From: Paraglaciecola mesophila
GTDB taxonomy: Bacteria; Pseudomonadota; Gammaproteobacteria; Enterobacterales; Alteromonadaceae
Reading direction: 5' to 3'
NCBI RefSeq assembly: GCF_009906955.1
Contig: NZ_CP047656.1
Location: forward strand, 2,125,501-2,189,500
DNA length: 64,000 bases
Shown: piece after piece, positions 35,784-44,975 of the stretch
Layout of the letters: each line of letters begins with the position of its first letter
How positions within the stretch are numbered: position 1 is the first letter of the stretch
Translations under genes and position numbers: made by a program
The notes under the pieces: generated by a model
What the model saw: only the letters and a program-made list of their open reading frames with translations
What the model was told of the DNA's origin: nothing
Database searches by the model: none

Positions 35784-36182
35784 TTGAACAAGCAACACAC
35801 CGATTTACAGAGTCTATTCAACGCGGCATTAGACGTACAGGCTAAAGCCCATGCTCCCTATTCTGACTATCGAGTTGGGTCAGCCCTAGTGGCTGAAGAC
35901 GGCAATACTTATACTGGCTGTAACGTCGAAAATGTCTCCTTTCCGTTAGGCCAGTGCGCAGAAGGCAACGCGTTAGCTGCTATGGTGGCAGGCGGTGCAA
36001 GACAGGTAAAAGAAATACTGATCGCTAGCCCCAACGAGCATTTTTGTTCACCTTGCGGCGGTTGCCGTCAGCGTATTTTCGAATTCGCAAGTAAAGACAC
36101 ATTAGTGCATATGGCCACCAGCGAAGGTGAAATAAAAACACTTTCGATGAATGAAATATTACCATTTGCGTTTGACCAGTGA
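35784..36182 (+). CDS. cdd: Cytidine deaminase
   Basis: 132 residues, homotetrameric short form. It converts cytidine/deoxycytidine to uridine/deoxyuridine in pyrimidine salvage. Zinc site: Cys58 and catalytic Glu60 (CAEGNAL), Cys91 and Cys94 (PCGGCRQ). FxVGSALV- and GCNVEN-like substrate-binding segments are present. The only usable start is TTG at 35784. It stands alone between nlpI (divergent) and the CTERM pair. Confidence 0.95.
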   Translation: MNKQHTDLQSLFNAALDVQAKAHAPYSDYRVGSALVAEDGNTYTGCNVENVSFPLGQCAEGNALAAMVAGGARQVKEILIASPNEHFCSPCGGCRQRIFEFASKDTLVHMATSEGEIKTLSMNEILPFAFDQ

Positions 36183-36408
36183 CCATTATCGCTTCTTAAG
36201 TGCGTATATTCCTACCAAGCGCACGTAAAAACGACACGATTGAAAAACATGATTGATTAAAATTCAACCGCGACTATAATGAGCGCCATTGCCAAGCGTA
36301 TGCGTGAAGACACAAAGCGCATAAAAAACGTCCAACTTTTTTACACTTATTTATTCAGGTCAATAAGACCAAAGTATAAACAATTGAATAAAAAGGAAAA
36401 TTTCAAGT

Positions 36409-36423
36409 TGGCCTAGTTAGTGC
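36409..36423 (+). promoter_or_regulatory. Sigma-54-type promoter of CTERM gene 1
   Basis: TGGCCTAGTTAGTGC places GG and GC at the -24/-12 spacing, followed by TTAT. It is 55 bp upstream of the ATG at 36479. The same 20-bp frame TTGGC...TGCTTAT precedes gene 2, and a related form precedes the CTERM gene at 60091. Confidence 0.6.
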
Positions 36424-36478
36424 TTATCCATTAATTCAAATAACAGTTTGCAGTTAGGTCGTCGTAAAGGAGTAACCT

Positions 36479-37318
36479 ATGACACGTTTATTTAAGAAAG
36501 CTAAATTCATTTCCGCAGCCGCTTTACTAGCGCTAACTGCATCGCAAAATATCAGTGCTGCAACCGTCTCTTTCGGTGGCCAAGCCGCCACTGACGGCTC
36601 AGGTAAAACGAGCACCAAGGTTAATTCTGATAATACGATTAATGCAATCAGTGATGGTTTCTTCGTAGAAACATTTGATGCAGCGACCGCGATCCCTGGT
36701 TTACCTTCTGCAAATGATACAAGTTATAACGTAGCTGGAAAATCAGATGGCTGCGCAATTAACTCACCGCTCATTGTTCAACCTAGTTCAACGGACGTGT
36801 TGAACGTGCGTACAGGCTCGACTCGAAATGTCGCCGCAGCACCTGCTGGTGATACCACCTGTTATGCCTACACTACGCCTGAAACAGTGGGTCAAGACAG
36901 TTTTATTGACATTGACTACACCAACTTCTTGGCCAGCATCGGTAACATTGAAGCTTCTTTAGCCGGCTCAAGTATTAATTATCTAGGTTTCTACTGGGGC
37001 TCAATCGATACTTACAACACATTTGAATTCTATTCAGGCGCGACGTTAGTAAAAAGCATCACGGGTGAAGAAATCCTTGATTTACTTGACGGTGAAGCAG
37101 GCGACCGAGAATCTGATAAATCAAATGTTTATGTGAACATTAACTTTACCATTGACGAAGCATTCAATCGTTTACGTGTTATTTCTTCAGGCGTTGCAGG
37201 TGAGTTTGATAACATAGTAGTTGGTCTTTCTAATCGTGACGTACCCGCTCCGGCTGGCCTCGCCTTTTTAGGCCTAGGCATAATGGGCATGGTAATACGT
37301 AAAAAATTAAAAAAATAA
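36479..37318 (+). CDS. VPAP-CTERM secreted protein, paralogue 1
   Basis: 279 residues. A signal peptide (cleavage near SAA) is followed by a beta-rich body with two cysteines around a Tyr-rich segment (GCAINSPL, TCYAYTTPE) and the C-terminal sorting tail RDVPAPAGLAFLGLGIMGMVIRKKLKK. This is the PEP-CTERM architecture with VPAP instead of VPEP: a tripartite signal cleaved by an exosortase (not in this window) during surface export. A strong AAAGGAG precedes the ATG. It is about 70% identical by eye to the next gene, so the two arose by tandem duplication. The body contains NYLGFYWGS..DTYN.FEFY, seen in several Alteromonadales CTERM proteins. Function unknown; extracellular matrix or floc protein is a reasonable guess. 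Confidence 0.85.
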   Translation: MTRLFKKAKFISAAALLALTASQNISAATVSFGGQAATDGSGKTSTKVNSDNTINAISDGFFVETFDAATAIPGLPSANDTSYNVAGKSDGCAINSPLIVQPSSTDVLNVRTGSTRNVAAAPAGDTTCYAYTTPETVGQDSFIDIDYTNFLASIGNIEASLAGSSINYLGFYWGSIDTYNTFEFYSGATLVKSITGEEILDLLDGEAGDRESDKSNVYVNINFTIDEAFNRLRVISSGVAGEFDNIVVGLSNRDVPAPAGLAFLGLGIMGMVIRKKLKK

Positions 37319-37335
37319 ACCCTTATTTTTAGATG

Positions 37336-37361
37336 AAAAAGCCGGTTCGCCGGCTTTTTTT
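37336..37361 (+). terminator. Rho-independent terminator
   Basis: AAAAAGCCGG-TTCG-CCGGC followed by TTTTTTT, 18 bp after the CTERM gene 1 stop. Confidence 0.93.
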
Positions 37362-37653
37362 GTGCTTCAAATCCACGTCCACATCTTCACTCTTAATTCC
37401 CTACTTCAATCGCTGTAGTACGGTTCCCCCCAGACTACTCGTTAGAAATTTCAGTGAGAGCGTTAGGATGCAACTATGAAAATTTTACACATGGTGAGCA
37501 TTTTACCACCAATTTAGTCAGTATCCTTTACGTTTTCGGTATGTATTTTTACCAAAAAATTCCAATACCATGATAATTAACACGAATTATTTTTGGCACT
37601 GGTTATGCTTATACTTTAGTAGCAGTAAAGGTAGCTGCGTTTAGGAGTTACAC
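37362..37653. other. Intergenic region between CTERM paralogues
   Basis: Together with the terminator this is a 335-bp gap. Apart from the sigma-54-like element at 37594-37608 and AT-rich DNA, I see no gene or repeat. Confidence 0.6.
37594..37608 (+). promoter_or_regulatory. Sigma-54-type promoter of CTERM gene 2
   Basis: TGGCACTGGTTATGC differs from the TGGCAC-N5-TTGC consensus at one base and is followed by TTAT. It ends 45 bp before the ATG. Confidence 0.7.
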
Positions 37654-38496
37654 ATGAAAATTTTAAAACACAATAAAAAATTAGCGGTATTTACAGCCAC
37701 CGTAATCGCATTGGCGGTTAGCCAATCTGTGAGTGCGGCGGTTGTATCATTTGGCGGCCAAGTGGCCACTGATGGTTCGGGTAAAACGAGTAAAAAAATC
37801 AATGCTGATAATACAATTAACGCCTTATCAGACGGTTTTTTCGTTGAAACGTTCGATAAAGCCACAGCCATTGATAGCCTTCCCCTTACACCCGACGAAA
37901 GTTACAACGTAGCGGGTGCATCGAGGGGTTGCGCAATTAATTCACCTTTAGACGTTACAGCAAGTGACTCGTCAGTATTGAATGTGCGCACAGGATCAGT
38001 AAGAAATGTTGCAGCTGCACCCGCTGGTGACAACACGTGCTATGCCTACACTACGCCAAGTACCGTGGGTGTCGATAGTTTTGTGGATATTGATTACACA
38101 AACTTTTTAAACAGTATCGGGGCAACAGTCCCATCCCTTGCTGGCTCAAGCGTGAATTACTTAGGTTTTTACTGGGGTTCAGTAGATACCTACAATTCCT
38201 TTGAGTTTTACTCGAATGATGTTTTGGTTGGCCGAATCACTGGGGACGAACTATTAGCAGAGCTAAACGGTACGGCTGGCGATCAGGTCGCCGACTCGTC
38301 GAATGTTTACGTCAATATATCTTTCGATGCGAGTGAAGCCTTTAACCGTTTACGCGTGGTGTCATCTGGCATTGCTGGTGAGTTTGATAACATAGTGGTT
38401 GGCTTAGACAAGCGTGACGTACCAGCCCCAAACAGCCTGGCAATACTTGGGCTCGGTTTGCTTGGACTTGGAATGAGCAAGCGCTTTAAAAAATAG
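37654..38496 (+). CDS. VPAP-CTERM secreted protein, paralogue 2
   Basis: 280 residues, the tandem partner of the previous gene: same signal-peptide style (ending SAA), the same VSFGGQ.ATDGSGKTS opening, the same cysteine segments, and a tail RDVPAPNSLAILGLGLLGLGMSKRFKK. TAGGAG lies near the ATG. Separate terminators and separate sigma-54-like promoters show the two copies are transcribed independently. The stop region carries a short tandem repeat of GCTTTAAAAAATA. Function unknown, as for paralogue 1. Confidence 0.85.
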   Translation: MKILKHNKKLAVFTATVIALAVSQSVSAAVVSFGGQVATDGSGKTSKKINADNTINALSDGFFVETFDKATAIDSLPLTPDESYNVAGASRGCAINSPLDVTASDSSVLNVRTGSVRNVAAAPAGDNTCYAYTTPSTVGVDSFVDIDYTNFLNSIGATVPSLAGSSVNYLGFYWGSVDTYNSFEFYSNDVLVGRITGDELLAELNGTAGDQVADSSNVYVNISFDASEAFNRLRVVSSGIAGEFDNIVVGLDKRDVPAPNSLAILGLGLLGLGMSKRFKK

Positions 38497-38533
38497 CTTT
38501 AAAAAATAGCTTTAAATAGAACAGTAAGTAAAG

Positions 38534-38554
38534 GCCGGCAATGCCGGCTTTTTT
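38534..38554 (+). terminator. Rho-independent terminator
   Basis: GCCGGC-AAT-GCCGGC followed by TTTTTT, about 38 bp after the CTERM gene 2 stop. Confidence 0.93.
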
Positions 38555-38743
38555 GTCTCTCGGGAACCTGTGAGTGCTTCACTCGGCTTTAATCGCTAGC
38601 CATGCACGTCCCTATCCCCTCCTTGCTTTAGGGGGAATATGTGACGCTTTTATGAAATTTTCGGCGCAACGTCCCACTGTCATGTTTCTGTTGTACTCAA
38701 CGACTACTATCCGTTGGTTTTTTAGCGTGCAAGAGTAACCCTA

Positions 38744-39442
38744 ATGAGTAAAACGCTACAGAAAGCGTCGTTGTTTTTTCTTAACTCCTATACGAAACCC
38801 AGCACCCAGTCATATACCCAGGCCCCCTATAAGCCTAAAAAAGCTCAGGAGTCTAACAACGCCGTTGATAGATTATTTAGAGAGCACTGGCGCGATGTAT
38901 GTCGTGTTTTACATTCTTGCTATGGCGCTGGGCCACCTGAACCAGAAGACGTCGCTCAAGAAGCATTTAGCCGCTTCGCGCAATTACGTAATCGTGAAAA
39001 AATAGACGATCCCAAAGCGTATATCATCAAAATAGCGATGAATATCACCCTTAAGTCAATCAGCCGGCTATGTAAAACGCGCGCATTTATAGATGAACAC
39101 ATTCAACACACACAAGAGCAATGTGATGAGATGTCTCCAGAAACTATTTTACAGGCCGAACAACGTATCGCAGCCATTCAAAAAGGCACTGAGCAACTCA
39201 GTGAGAAGCAGCGTGAGATATTGATGCGGGCCCGAATTAAAGGCCAAACATACTCTCAAATATCCGCTGCTACAGGTTGGAGCGTCGCGGATATTTGTCG
39301 CCAACTGAGCGCCGCAATGGCCTTGCTGGAAAGTATCGACGAACAAGGAGAAAGAGTCGATGAACAAGCAAATAATACCTGCCGCCAAACGCTGACCCCA
39401 GACGCTTCTTCTAGTCACTTTTCTCTCGAGCAAAAACAATGA
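38744..39442 (+). CDS. ECF sigma factor (FecI-like)
   Basis: 232 residues. After an unusual ~40-residue basic/polar N-terminal extension comes region 2 (VDRLFREHWRDVCRVL, PEDVAQEAFSRFAQL, KAYIIKIAMNITL), and region 4 (LSEKQREILMRARIKGQTYSQISAATGWSV). It overlaps the FecR gene by four bases (ATGA), so the two are translationally coupled. It probably drives transcription of the downstream TBDR and associated genes when that receptor is occupied. Confidence 0.9.
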   Translation: MSKTLQKASLFFLNSYTKPSTQSYTQAPYKPKKAQESNNAVDRLFREHWRDVCRVLHSCYGAGPPEPEDVAQEAFSRFAQLRNREKIDDPKAYIIKIAMNITLKSISRLCKTRAFIDEHIQHTQEQCDEMSPETILQAEQRIAAIQKGTEQLSEKQREILMRARIKGQTYSQISAATGWSVADICRQLSAAMALLESIDEQGERVDEQANNTCRQTLTPDASSSHFSLEQKQ

Positions 39443-40506
39443 CAGATCCAAAAAATGTGGCAAACGCCATAAGCCAAAACAACAATCCCAATATCGGACA
39501 GCCTGCATCATCAGCGAAAAATCAAGCTAGAGAATGGCTTACTTATTTATATTCAGATGACATTTCCAGCAAAAAACGTGAAGAATTTTTGATCTGGTTG
39601 AACAGTAGCGAAGAAAACAAAAACGCTTTCAAACGCAGTCACGAGGTTTGGCAAACGATCGGCATGACAGACTCTGCCGTACAGTGGATACAACAACATA
39701 CTGTCGCGCAAGCAGAAACAGTCAAGCCCGCAAAATCCAAGGGGGTATTGGTTAAATCGTTATTAGTATTCAGTGCGATGGCTGCCAGTGTGGCCTTACT
39801 GCTCTTTAACGGCGTATTCAATACCACAACCCACCTTGAGATCCCTCAACCACTTACGGCATTCACCTCACCTGTGGGGCAAAACCGCCATATCACCTTA
39901 AGCGATGGCACAGATGTCACTTTGGCTGGGAATTCAAGCATTCTGGTTGCAATCAATCAAAACGAGAGGCGCGTGACCTTGCGCAAAGGCAGTGCCTATT
40001 TTGACGTCACGCATGATCCTAATCGCGTGTTCTCAGTCAGTGCTCAGCAAACCGAAGTTCGGGTGCGTGGTACCGCTTTCGAGGTTAAATACAGTGCGAA
40101 CAATAACCTAAAGATTTCAGTTGAGCGCGGATTAGTCGATGTTGCTGACTTACCCGAAACCGACGATCAAGAAGAGCAAGTATTACAGCTAAGACCAAAC
40201 GAACAATTACGTACTGACATTCAAGGGCGCTTTATCTCTGCGATTACCTTTTTTCAACCAGAAACTGAGTTTGCTTGGTTAAACCACCGCTTGGTCTACG
40301 ATGATGTGCCACTTAAAAATGTGATCATGGATATCAACCGCTATGCCAATAAGCCTGTGGTTATCTTGGACGACAGCATCAACGAATTGCCGATAACAGC
40401 CTCATTTACCTTCGAGCAAATCGAACCTATGTTGGAAGGTTTAGCTGCAGCCTACCCGATTGCACTCACTCATGAAGCAAACCGCAGTGTGTTAACCCAC
40501 GAATAA
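39439..40506 (+). CDS. FecR-like anti-sigma regulator
   Basis: 355 residues. Sigma-binding N-terminus (AREWLTYLYSDDISSKKREEFLIWL), one transmembrane helix near 107-125 (VKSLLVFSAMAASVALLLF), periplasmic FecR domain (RHITLSDGTDVTLAGNSSI, VRVRGTAFEVKYS) and a C-terminal STN-like part (LVYDDVPLKNVIMDINRYANKPV). It relays the state of the TBDR encoded next to the ECF sigma factor encoded before it. Confidence 0.92.
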   Translation: MTDPKNVANAISQNNNPNIGQPASSAKNQAREWLTYLYSDDISSKKREEFLIWLNSSEENKNAFKRSHEVWQTIGMTDSAVQWIQQHTVAQAETVKPAKSKGVLVKSLLVFSAMAASVALLLFNGVFNTTTHLEIPQPLTAFTSPVGQNRHITLSDGTDVTLAGNSSILVAINQNERRVTLRKGSAYFDVTHDPNRVFSVSAQQTEVRVRGTAFEVKYSANNNLKISVERGLVDVADLPETDDQEEQVLQLRPNEQLRTDIQGRFISAITFFQPETEFAWLNHRLVYDDVPLKNVIMDINRYANKPVVILDDSINELPITASFTFEQIEPMLEGLAAAYPIALTHEANRSVLTHE

Positions 40507-40511
40507 TAAAC

Positions 40512-40545
40512 CTGAGCCAGCCAAGTTTTCGCTTTGCTGGCTCAG
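40512..40545 (+). terminator. Hairpin between FecR and TBDR genes
   Basis: CTGAGCCAGC pairs with GCTGGCTCAG around a 14-nt loop just after the FecR stop. No T tract follows, so it may be an attenuating or stabilising hairpin rather than a full terminator. Confidence 0.5.
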
Positions 40546-40684
40546 CTTAATGATGAAGGTTATGCAAACGGATAAATAACCACCCATTGTGTGAAGTTTT
40601 TATTAAACAAACACTTAAGCTGAAAAAATTATCGCGCTGATGACTCTTCTAGCGAACCCACATTAATTAACTGGAAGTAACATC

Positions 40685-43174
40685 ATGAATACACTTAACC
40701 GTTCTATTAAATTCGCCTTATTTGGCACGGCGCTCTCAGCCTTAGCTCCGATGCACGTCGCTGCGCAACAATCCCAAGTGGATATTTCGGTGCAACCTCT
40801 AGGGCAGGCATTGAACTTATTATCTCAACAAACAGGCACTGTCATTATTGCTCCAAGCCGCTTGGTCAGTAACAAACGCGCAGTTGCCACTTCAGGTGAA
40901 CTTAGCGTTCTCAACGCAGTGAAGAATTTGCTACAAGGTAGCGGTTTAGAAGCACACGAAGAACCAAGTGGTGCAATTGTTATTAAAAAAGCGGTTAAGG
41001 GTACTCAAACACAAAGCAGACGAGCGTCAACGTATCAAGCCCCTATGGATGAAGTCGTCGTTACGGCATTAAAACGTGATAGCAGCTTACAAGATACCCC
41101 GGTCGCCATTTCGGTGTTAGGTGGAGATGAGTTAAAAGCACAAGGTGTAACAGACTTTACTGATTTAATTGATAGCTTATCGGGAATATCGATTAACTCA
41201 GCCTTTGGCGGACCTGAAAATAGCTTTATTACGATACGCGGTATTGGTGGTGCAGACGATTACAAACCTAACGGCAACCCATCAGTCGCCCTACACGTTG
41301 ACGGTATTTACCAAACCTCCAATGCATATTTAAGCATGCCGCTTTTCGATTTAGAACGCATTGAAGTACTCAAAGGCCCACAAGGTACGCTTTATGGACG
41401 TAACACCACAGCCGGAGCCATCAATGCTATAACCCGTGCCCCAGGCGAAGAACTAAACGGCTATGCTGATATCGAATACGGCTCTTACGACTTTGTATCG
41501 GGTACTGCTGCTGTCGGCGGAAAAGTTTCTGACAATTTAGGCGTGCGTGTTGCTGTGCTTATGGAGCAAGGGGGCGGCTTCATGGATGGCAAGGGAGCAG
41601 GTAATTTCGCGGGCTTCGTGCCAGAAGGCACCGAAGGGATTGTTCCTCCTGTGGCTGATCCAGGTGAACGTGACGGATTCGGCGACGCCGACCTGTTTGC
41701 GTTTCGTGGCACAGCGGTTTATGACTTCGATGATGTTACTTCTCTCACATTGCATTATTTTACCAGCCAAGATCGCGGTGACACACGCCAGTATGATCGT
41801 ATCGCGTTTGCCGATGACAACCCTGCATTAAACGCCGGTGAAGGTAACGACCCATATGACTTTTACACCAGTGAATACTATTCTCATGAGATTGATGTCA
41901 GTGGATTTTCTGGCGATTTTAACCGTCAACTTCAATCCGGCTTGAATCTAGACGTGCTGTTCGCCTTACAAAGCAGCGAACGTAATGTTAGTGGCAACGG
42001 TGACGGTACATCATTTCCTCGATACCAGTACAACTTTGATGATGAGCTTGACCAAACTTCGCTAGAAATACGTTTGAGTGATGCAACTGGCGGTGAATTC
42101 GACTGGATTGCCGGCGCATTCTTTATCAACGACTCTGTGGACTTCACCAGCAACTGGACCAGTTACGCTGTTTTGTCCCAGTACAGTTCACCATACAATC
42201 AGCGTCGCAATAGCTTCGCGACCTTTGGAAACATAGACTGGAACATTTCAAACGACTTAGTCATCAGTGGTGGCCTCCGTTACACCAAAGACAATGCCAA
42301 ATTTCGTGGCGAAAACATTGATGCCGATCCTTGGGGGTTATCCGTTTTCGAGGAAACATTCAAAACAGACGCCAATTTTTCATGGGATCGAGAATTTGAT
42401 GATAGCAATGTATCCGGCAAACTCGCCATTCAGTACTTTATTAATGACAACCTAAACGTGTTTGCATCTGTCAGTACAGCCTATCGTGGCGGCGGTTTTG
42501 ACGGCACCTCAATATTTTCTGAGGAAGAAACGCAACCTTTTGAGTCAGAAGAAGTTCTCGCCTATGAAGCGGGTGCCCGATATGTTACCGACAGCATCAA
42601 CCTTACCTTTGATCTGTTCTCTTATGATTTTGAAGAACTTCAAGCCACAGCTCGCTTATCAAACGATACCAACGGCAGAACCAACGTCGGTGAGGCGACA
42701 GTGCGCGGTGCTGAAGCGTCAATCGCAGTGACTCTTTATGAAGCTAATGATCACAAAATCACCTTTAACACAGCCGGTACGTACCTAGATACAGAAATCA
42801 CCGAGTTCAGTTCTAACCGAGTAAACGATGTCATTAGCACCATAGGCGATCCTCTGCCAGGCTCACCAGAATGGAGCCAAACCGCCGCCCTAAACTACCA
42901 AACGTCGCTGACCAACAATACCCAACTTAACGCGCGTGTGAATTACAGCTACCACGGAGAAGAATCAAACCGTTTGAACGCGGGCGATGGCAATACCGCA
43001 CCGTCTTATAATTTATTAGGAGTGCGTCTTGATGTGACGTTTGCAAACGGCCTAAATGTGTATGCATATGGGCGTAACATCACAGACGAAGTGTACTTTC
43101 TCGAGCTAAACGGCGGGGCGCGCTTAGTAGGTGCACCGGCAACTTACGGCGGTGGTGTGAGTTACGCGTTTTAA
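40685..43174 (+). CDS. TonB-dependent receptor with STN signalling domain
   Basis: 829 residues. Signal peptide (ending HVAA/QQ), STN domain (VDISVQPLGQALNLLSQQTGTVII ... NLLQGSGLEAHEE), TonB-box region MDEVVVTALKRDSSLQDTPVAIS, plug (FITIRGIGGADDYKPNGNPSVALHVDGIY, LKGPQGTLYGRNTTAGAIN) and a barrel ending in the Phe of GGGVSYAF. The plug is of the general TBDR type used for siderophores, vitamins, sugars or other large ligands. With the upstream sigma/FecR genes it makes a surface-signalling system. The next genes encode a phosphatase and two exported proteins, so a phosphorylated substrate is one possibility. Confidence 0.92.
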   Translation: MNTLNRSIKFALFGTALSALAPMHVAAQQSQVDISVQPLGQALNLLSQQTGTVIIAPSRLVSNKRAVATSGELSVLNAVKNLLQGSGLEAHEEPSGAIVIKKAVKGTQTQSRRASTYQAPMDEVVVTALKRDSSLQDTPVAISVLGGDELKAQGVTDFTDLIDSLSGISINSAFGGPENSFITIRGIGGADDYKPNGNPSVALHVDGIYQTSNAYLSMPLFDLERIEVLKGPQGTLYGRNTTAGAINAITRAPGEELNGYADIEYGSYDFVSGTAAVGGKVSDNLGVRVAVLMEQGGGFMDGKGAGNFAGFVPEGTEGIVPPVADPGERDGFGDADLFAFRGTAVYDFDDVTSLTLHYFTSQDRGDTRQYDRIAFADDNPALNAGEGNDPYDFYTSEYYSHEIDVSGFSGDFNRQLQSGLNLDVLFALQSSERNVSGNGDGTSFPRYQYNFDDELDQTSLEIRLSDATGGEFDWIAGAFFINDSVDFTSNWTSYAVLSQYSSPYNQRRNSFATFGNIDWNISNDLVISGGLRYTKDNAKFRGENIDADPWGLSVFEETFKTDANFSWDREFDDSNVSGKLAIQYFINDNLNVFASVSTAYRGGGFDGTSIFSEEETQPFESEEVLAYEAGARYVTDSINLTFDLFSYDFEELQATARLSNDTNGRTNVGEATVRGAEASIAVTLYEANDHKITFNTAGTYLDTEITEFSSNRVNDVISTIGDPLPGSPEWSQTAALNYQTSLTNNTQLNARVNYSYHGEESNRLNAGDGNTAPSYNLLGVRLDVTFANGLNVYAYGRNITDEVYFLELNGGARLVGAPATYGGGVSYAF

Positions 43175-43231
43175 TTTACTGCTGATACTGTCAGTTGTGG
43201 CGAGTGTGAAAGCTCGTTTAATGTGCCGAAT

Positions 43232-43272
43232 CTAACGCGCTACGAATTGTCGTAGCGCGTTAGCATTTTTTT
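43232..43272 (+). terminator. Strong Rho-independent terminator
   Basis: A perfect 14-bp stem (CTAACGCGCTACGA with complement) with loop ATTG, then CATTTTTTTT. It lies between the TBDR and the phosphatase gene, whose ATG is 22 bp further on, so the phosphatase depends on read-through or a promoter inside this stretch. Confidence 0.93.
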
Positions 43273-43293
43273 TCGTTAAGCTTTAGGTTTCTT

Positions 43294-44793
43294 ATGAAAG
43301 TGTCACTTATATCCTGCTCTATACGCACTCTGCTGTTCATTTCACTGTGGTTAATCACGACTGCTGCCAGCGGCGAATCTGCGCCTGATAAGGCCTTAAC
43401 ACCGCACCCTGCTGCTTCTGATTGGCCTGACCGGATTATTGCCACCCCTACGGCCTTCCCGGCGAATAGTTTTTCATTAACATGGCGCACTGACCAAAGT
43501 GTGAAAAAAAGCTATGGACAAATTGTTCAAGCCAGTCCAGATGCTCGCTACGATATAAATGCAATCCAAATTGCAGCACAAACATATACCATGTCACTAG
43601 CACAGGGCACTACCCAGCAAGGTCAATTTAGCTACCCAAAGAACGAAGGTTTACAGAGTGTAAGTTACCATTCACTTACCTTTAAAGACCTAAAACCAGA
43701 CACTTACTACAATTATCGTGTTGCTGGCGCCACAGGAAAATGGTCACCTTGGCAACAAATAAAAACCGCTGCGGCGAAGACTGATCAAGACTTTTCCTTT
43801 TTGTATTTTGGCGATGCTCAAAACGGCATTTATTCTCACTGGCCGCTCATGCTCCGCCGAGCATGGCAACATGCTCAAGACGCGCAATTTGCTATTTATG
43901 CGGGGGACTTGGTCAATGAAGGGGCAAGCGACCAGCAGTGGTCAAACTGGCTAAATGCAGGGCAGTTTGTCCACAGAACTCTGCCTGCTGTGTTAGTGGC
44001 GGGTAATCATGAGTACGATTGGCAAGTGCACGAAAATGCAGAAAAAAGCTGGGCCTTGTCGACACTGTGGCAAAACCAGTTTACCTTACCGCGGACCCCA
44101 TCTCTCCCCAATGCACTGCAAGAAACAGCCTATGTTACTCATTACCCAGATATGGATGTATTTGTGCTCGACTCCGAAGCGCGCGGTGACATAAACCTAC
44201 TTCAAGCCCAAGCCAAATGGTTAGACCAAGCGTTGCAAACGAGCACAGCGAAATGGCGCATCGTCACGATGCACCATCCTATATTTTCATCTTGCGGCAT
44301 GCCGCTAAATACCCCAGGCCAAGACGAGCCAGAAATACGCAGTGCATTTTTGCCCATTATGTTAAAGCATAAGGTCGATTTAGTACTGCAGGGCCATGAT
44401 CATGCCTATGCTCGTGGCAGTATTGGCGCCGAAAAAGACCTTGAAAAGGTGGCAACATCAAAGATTTCCAAGCAGGTCAAAAGCGTTTTTATTACCAGCG
44501 TAGCCGGGCCTAAAACCTATCCTATTAAACCCACTCGCTGGGACGAGTATAAAAATTACGGCGTTAAGCTTGAACGAATTGGTGAAAACACCCCAACCTA
44601 TCAAGTCATCAATAAAACCGCTGATACGCTTAAGTATCAATCATTCACCGCCAACGGAGAAATTTACGACGCGTTCACCATAAGCAAAGACCGAGATGGC
44701 CGCAAAATACTCAACGTCGCCAAAGACTTGCCACCAGAGCGCACATTTGACAACACTGGCGTATACAAAAGTCATCACGATCTGGCGGAGTAA
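43294..44793 (+). CDS. Secreted metallophosphoesterase, purple acid phosphatase-like
   Basis: 499 residues with a signal peptide (ending ASG/ES). An N-terminal fibronectin-like domain (about 45-160, DRIIATPTAFPANSFSLTWRT, LKPDTYYNYRV) precedes a calcineurin-like domain with the full metal set: GDAQNG (Asp174), GDLVNEG (Asp205), GNHEYDW (Asn238, His239), MHHPIF and GHDHAY. This is the layout of purple acid phosphatases, which hydrolyse phosphomonoesters. The location after an STN-type TBDR suggests it processes a phosphorylated substrate outside the inner membrane. Confidence 0.88.
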   Translation: MKVSLISCSIRTLLFISLWLITTAASGESAPDKALTPHPAASDWPDRIIATPTAFPANSFSLTWRTDQSVKKSYGQIVQASPDARYDINAIQIAAQTYTMSLAQGTTQQGQFSYPKNEGLQSVSYHSLTFKDLKPDTYYNYRVAGATGKWSPWQQIKTAAAKTDQDFSFLYFGDAQNGIYSHWPLMLRRAWQHAQDAQFAIYAGDLVNEGASDQQWSNWLNAGQFVHRTLPAVLVAGNHEYDWQVHENAEKSWALSTLWQNQFTLPRTPSLPNALQETAYVTHYPDMDVFVLDSEARGDINLLQAQAKWLDQALQTSTAKWRIVTMHHPIFSSCGMPLNTPGQDEPEIRSAFLPIMLKHKVDLVLQGHDHAYARGSIGAEKDLEKVATSKISKQVKSVFITSVAGPKTYPIKPTRWDEYKNYGVKLERIGENTPTYQVINKTADTLKYQSFTANGEIYDAFTISKDRDGRKILNVAKDLPPERTFDNTGVYKSHHDLAE

Positions 44794-44975
44794 TGAAGTA
44801 AGTCTGCGCGGACTATGATGCGTAACAGGGCTTAGGATGCATGCTCCTAAAAGCCGAGGGATAGCTTAGGTAATGCTCAGCTAACTCCACCATAACTGCA
44901 TCATATCCGCACCATATCTGCACATTTATTCATTATATTTTGGGGATGAAGAATGGTCCTTACGATAGGTTCGAT

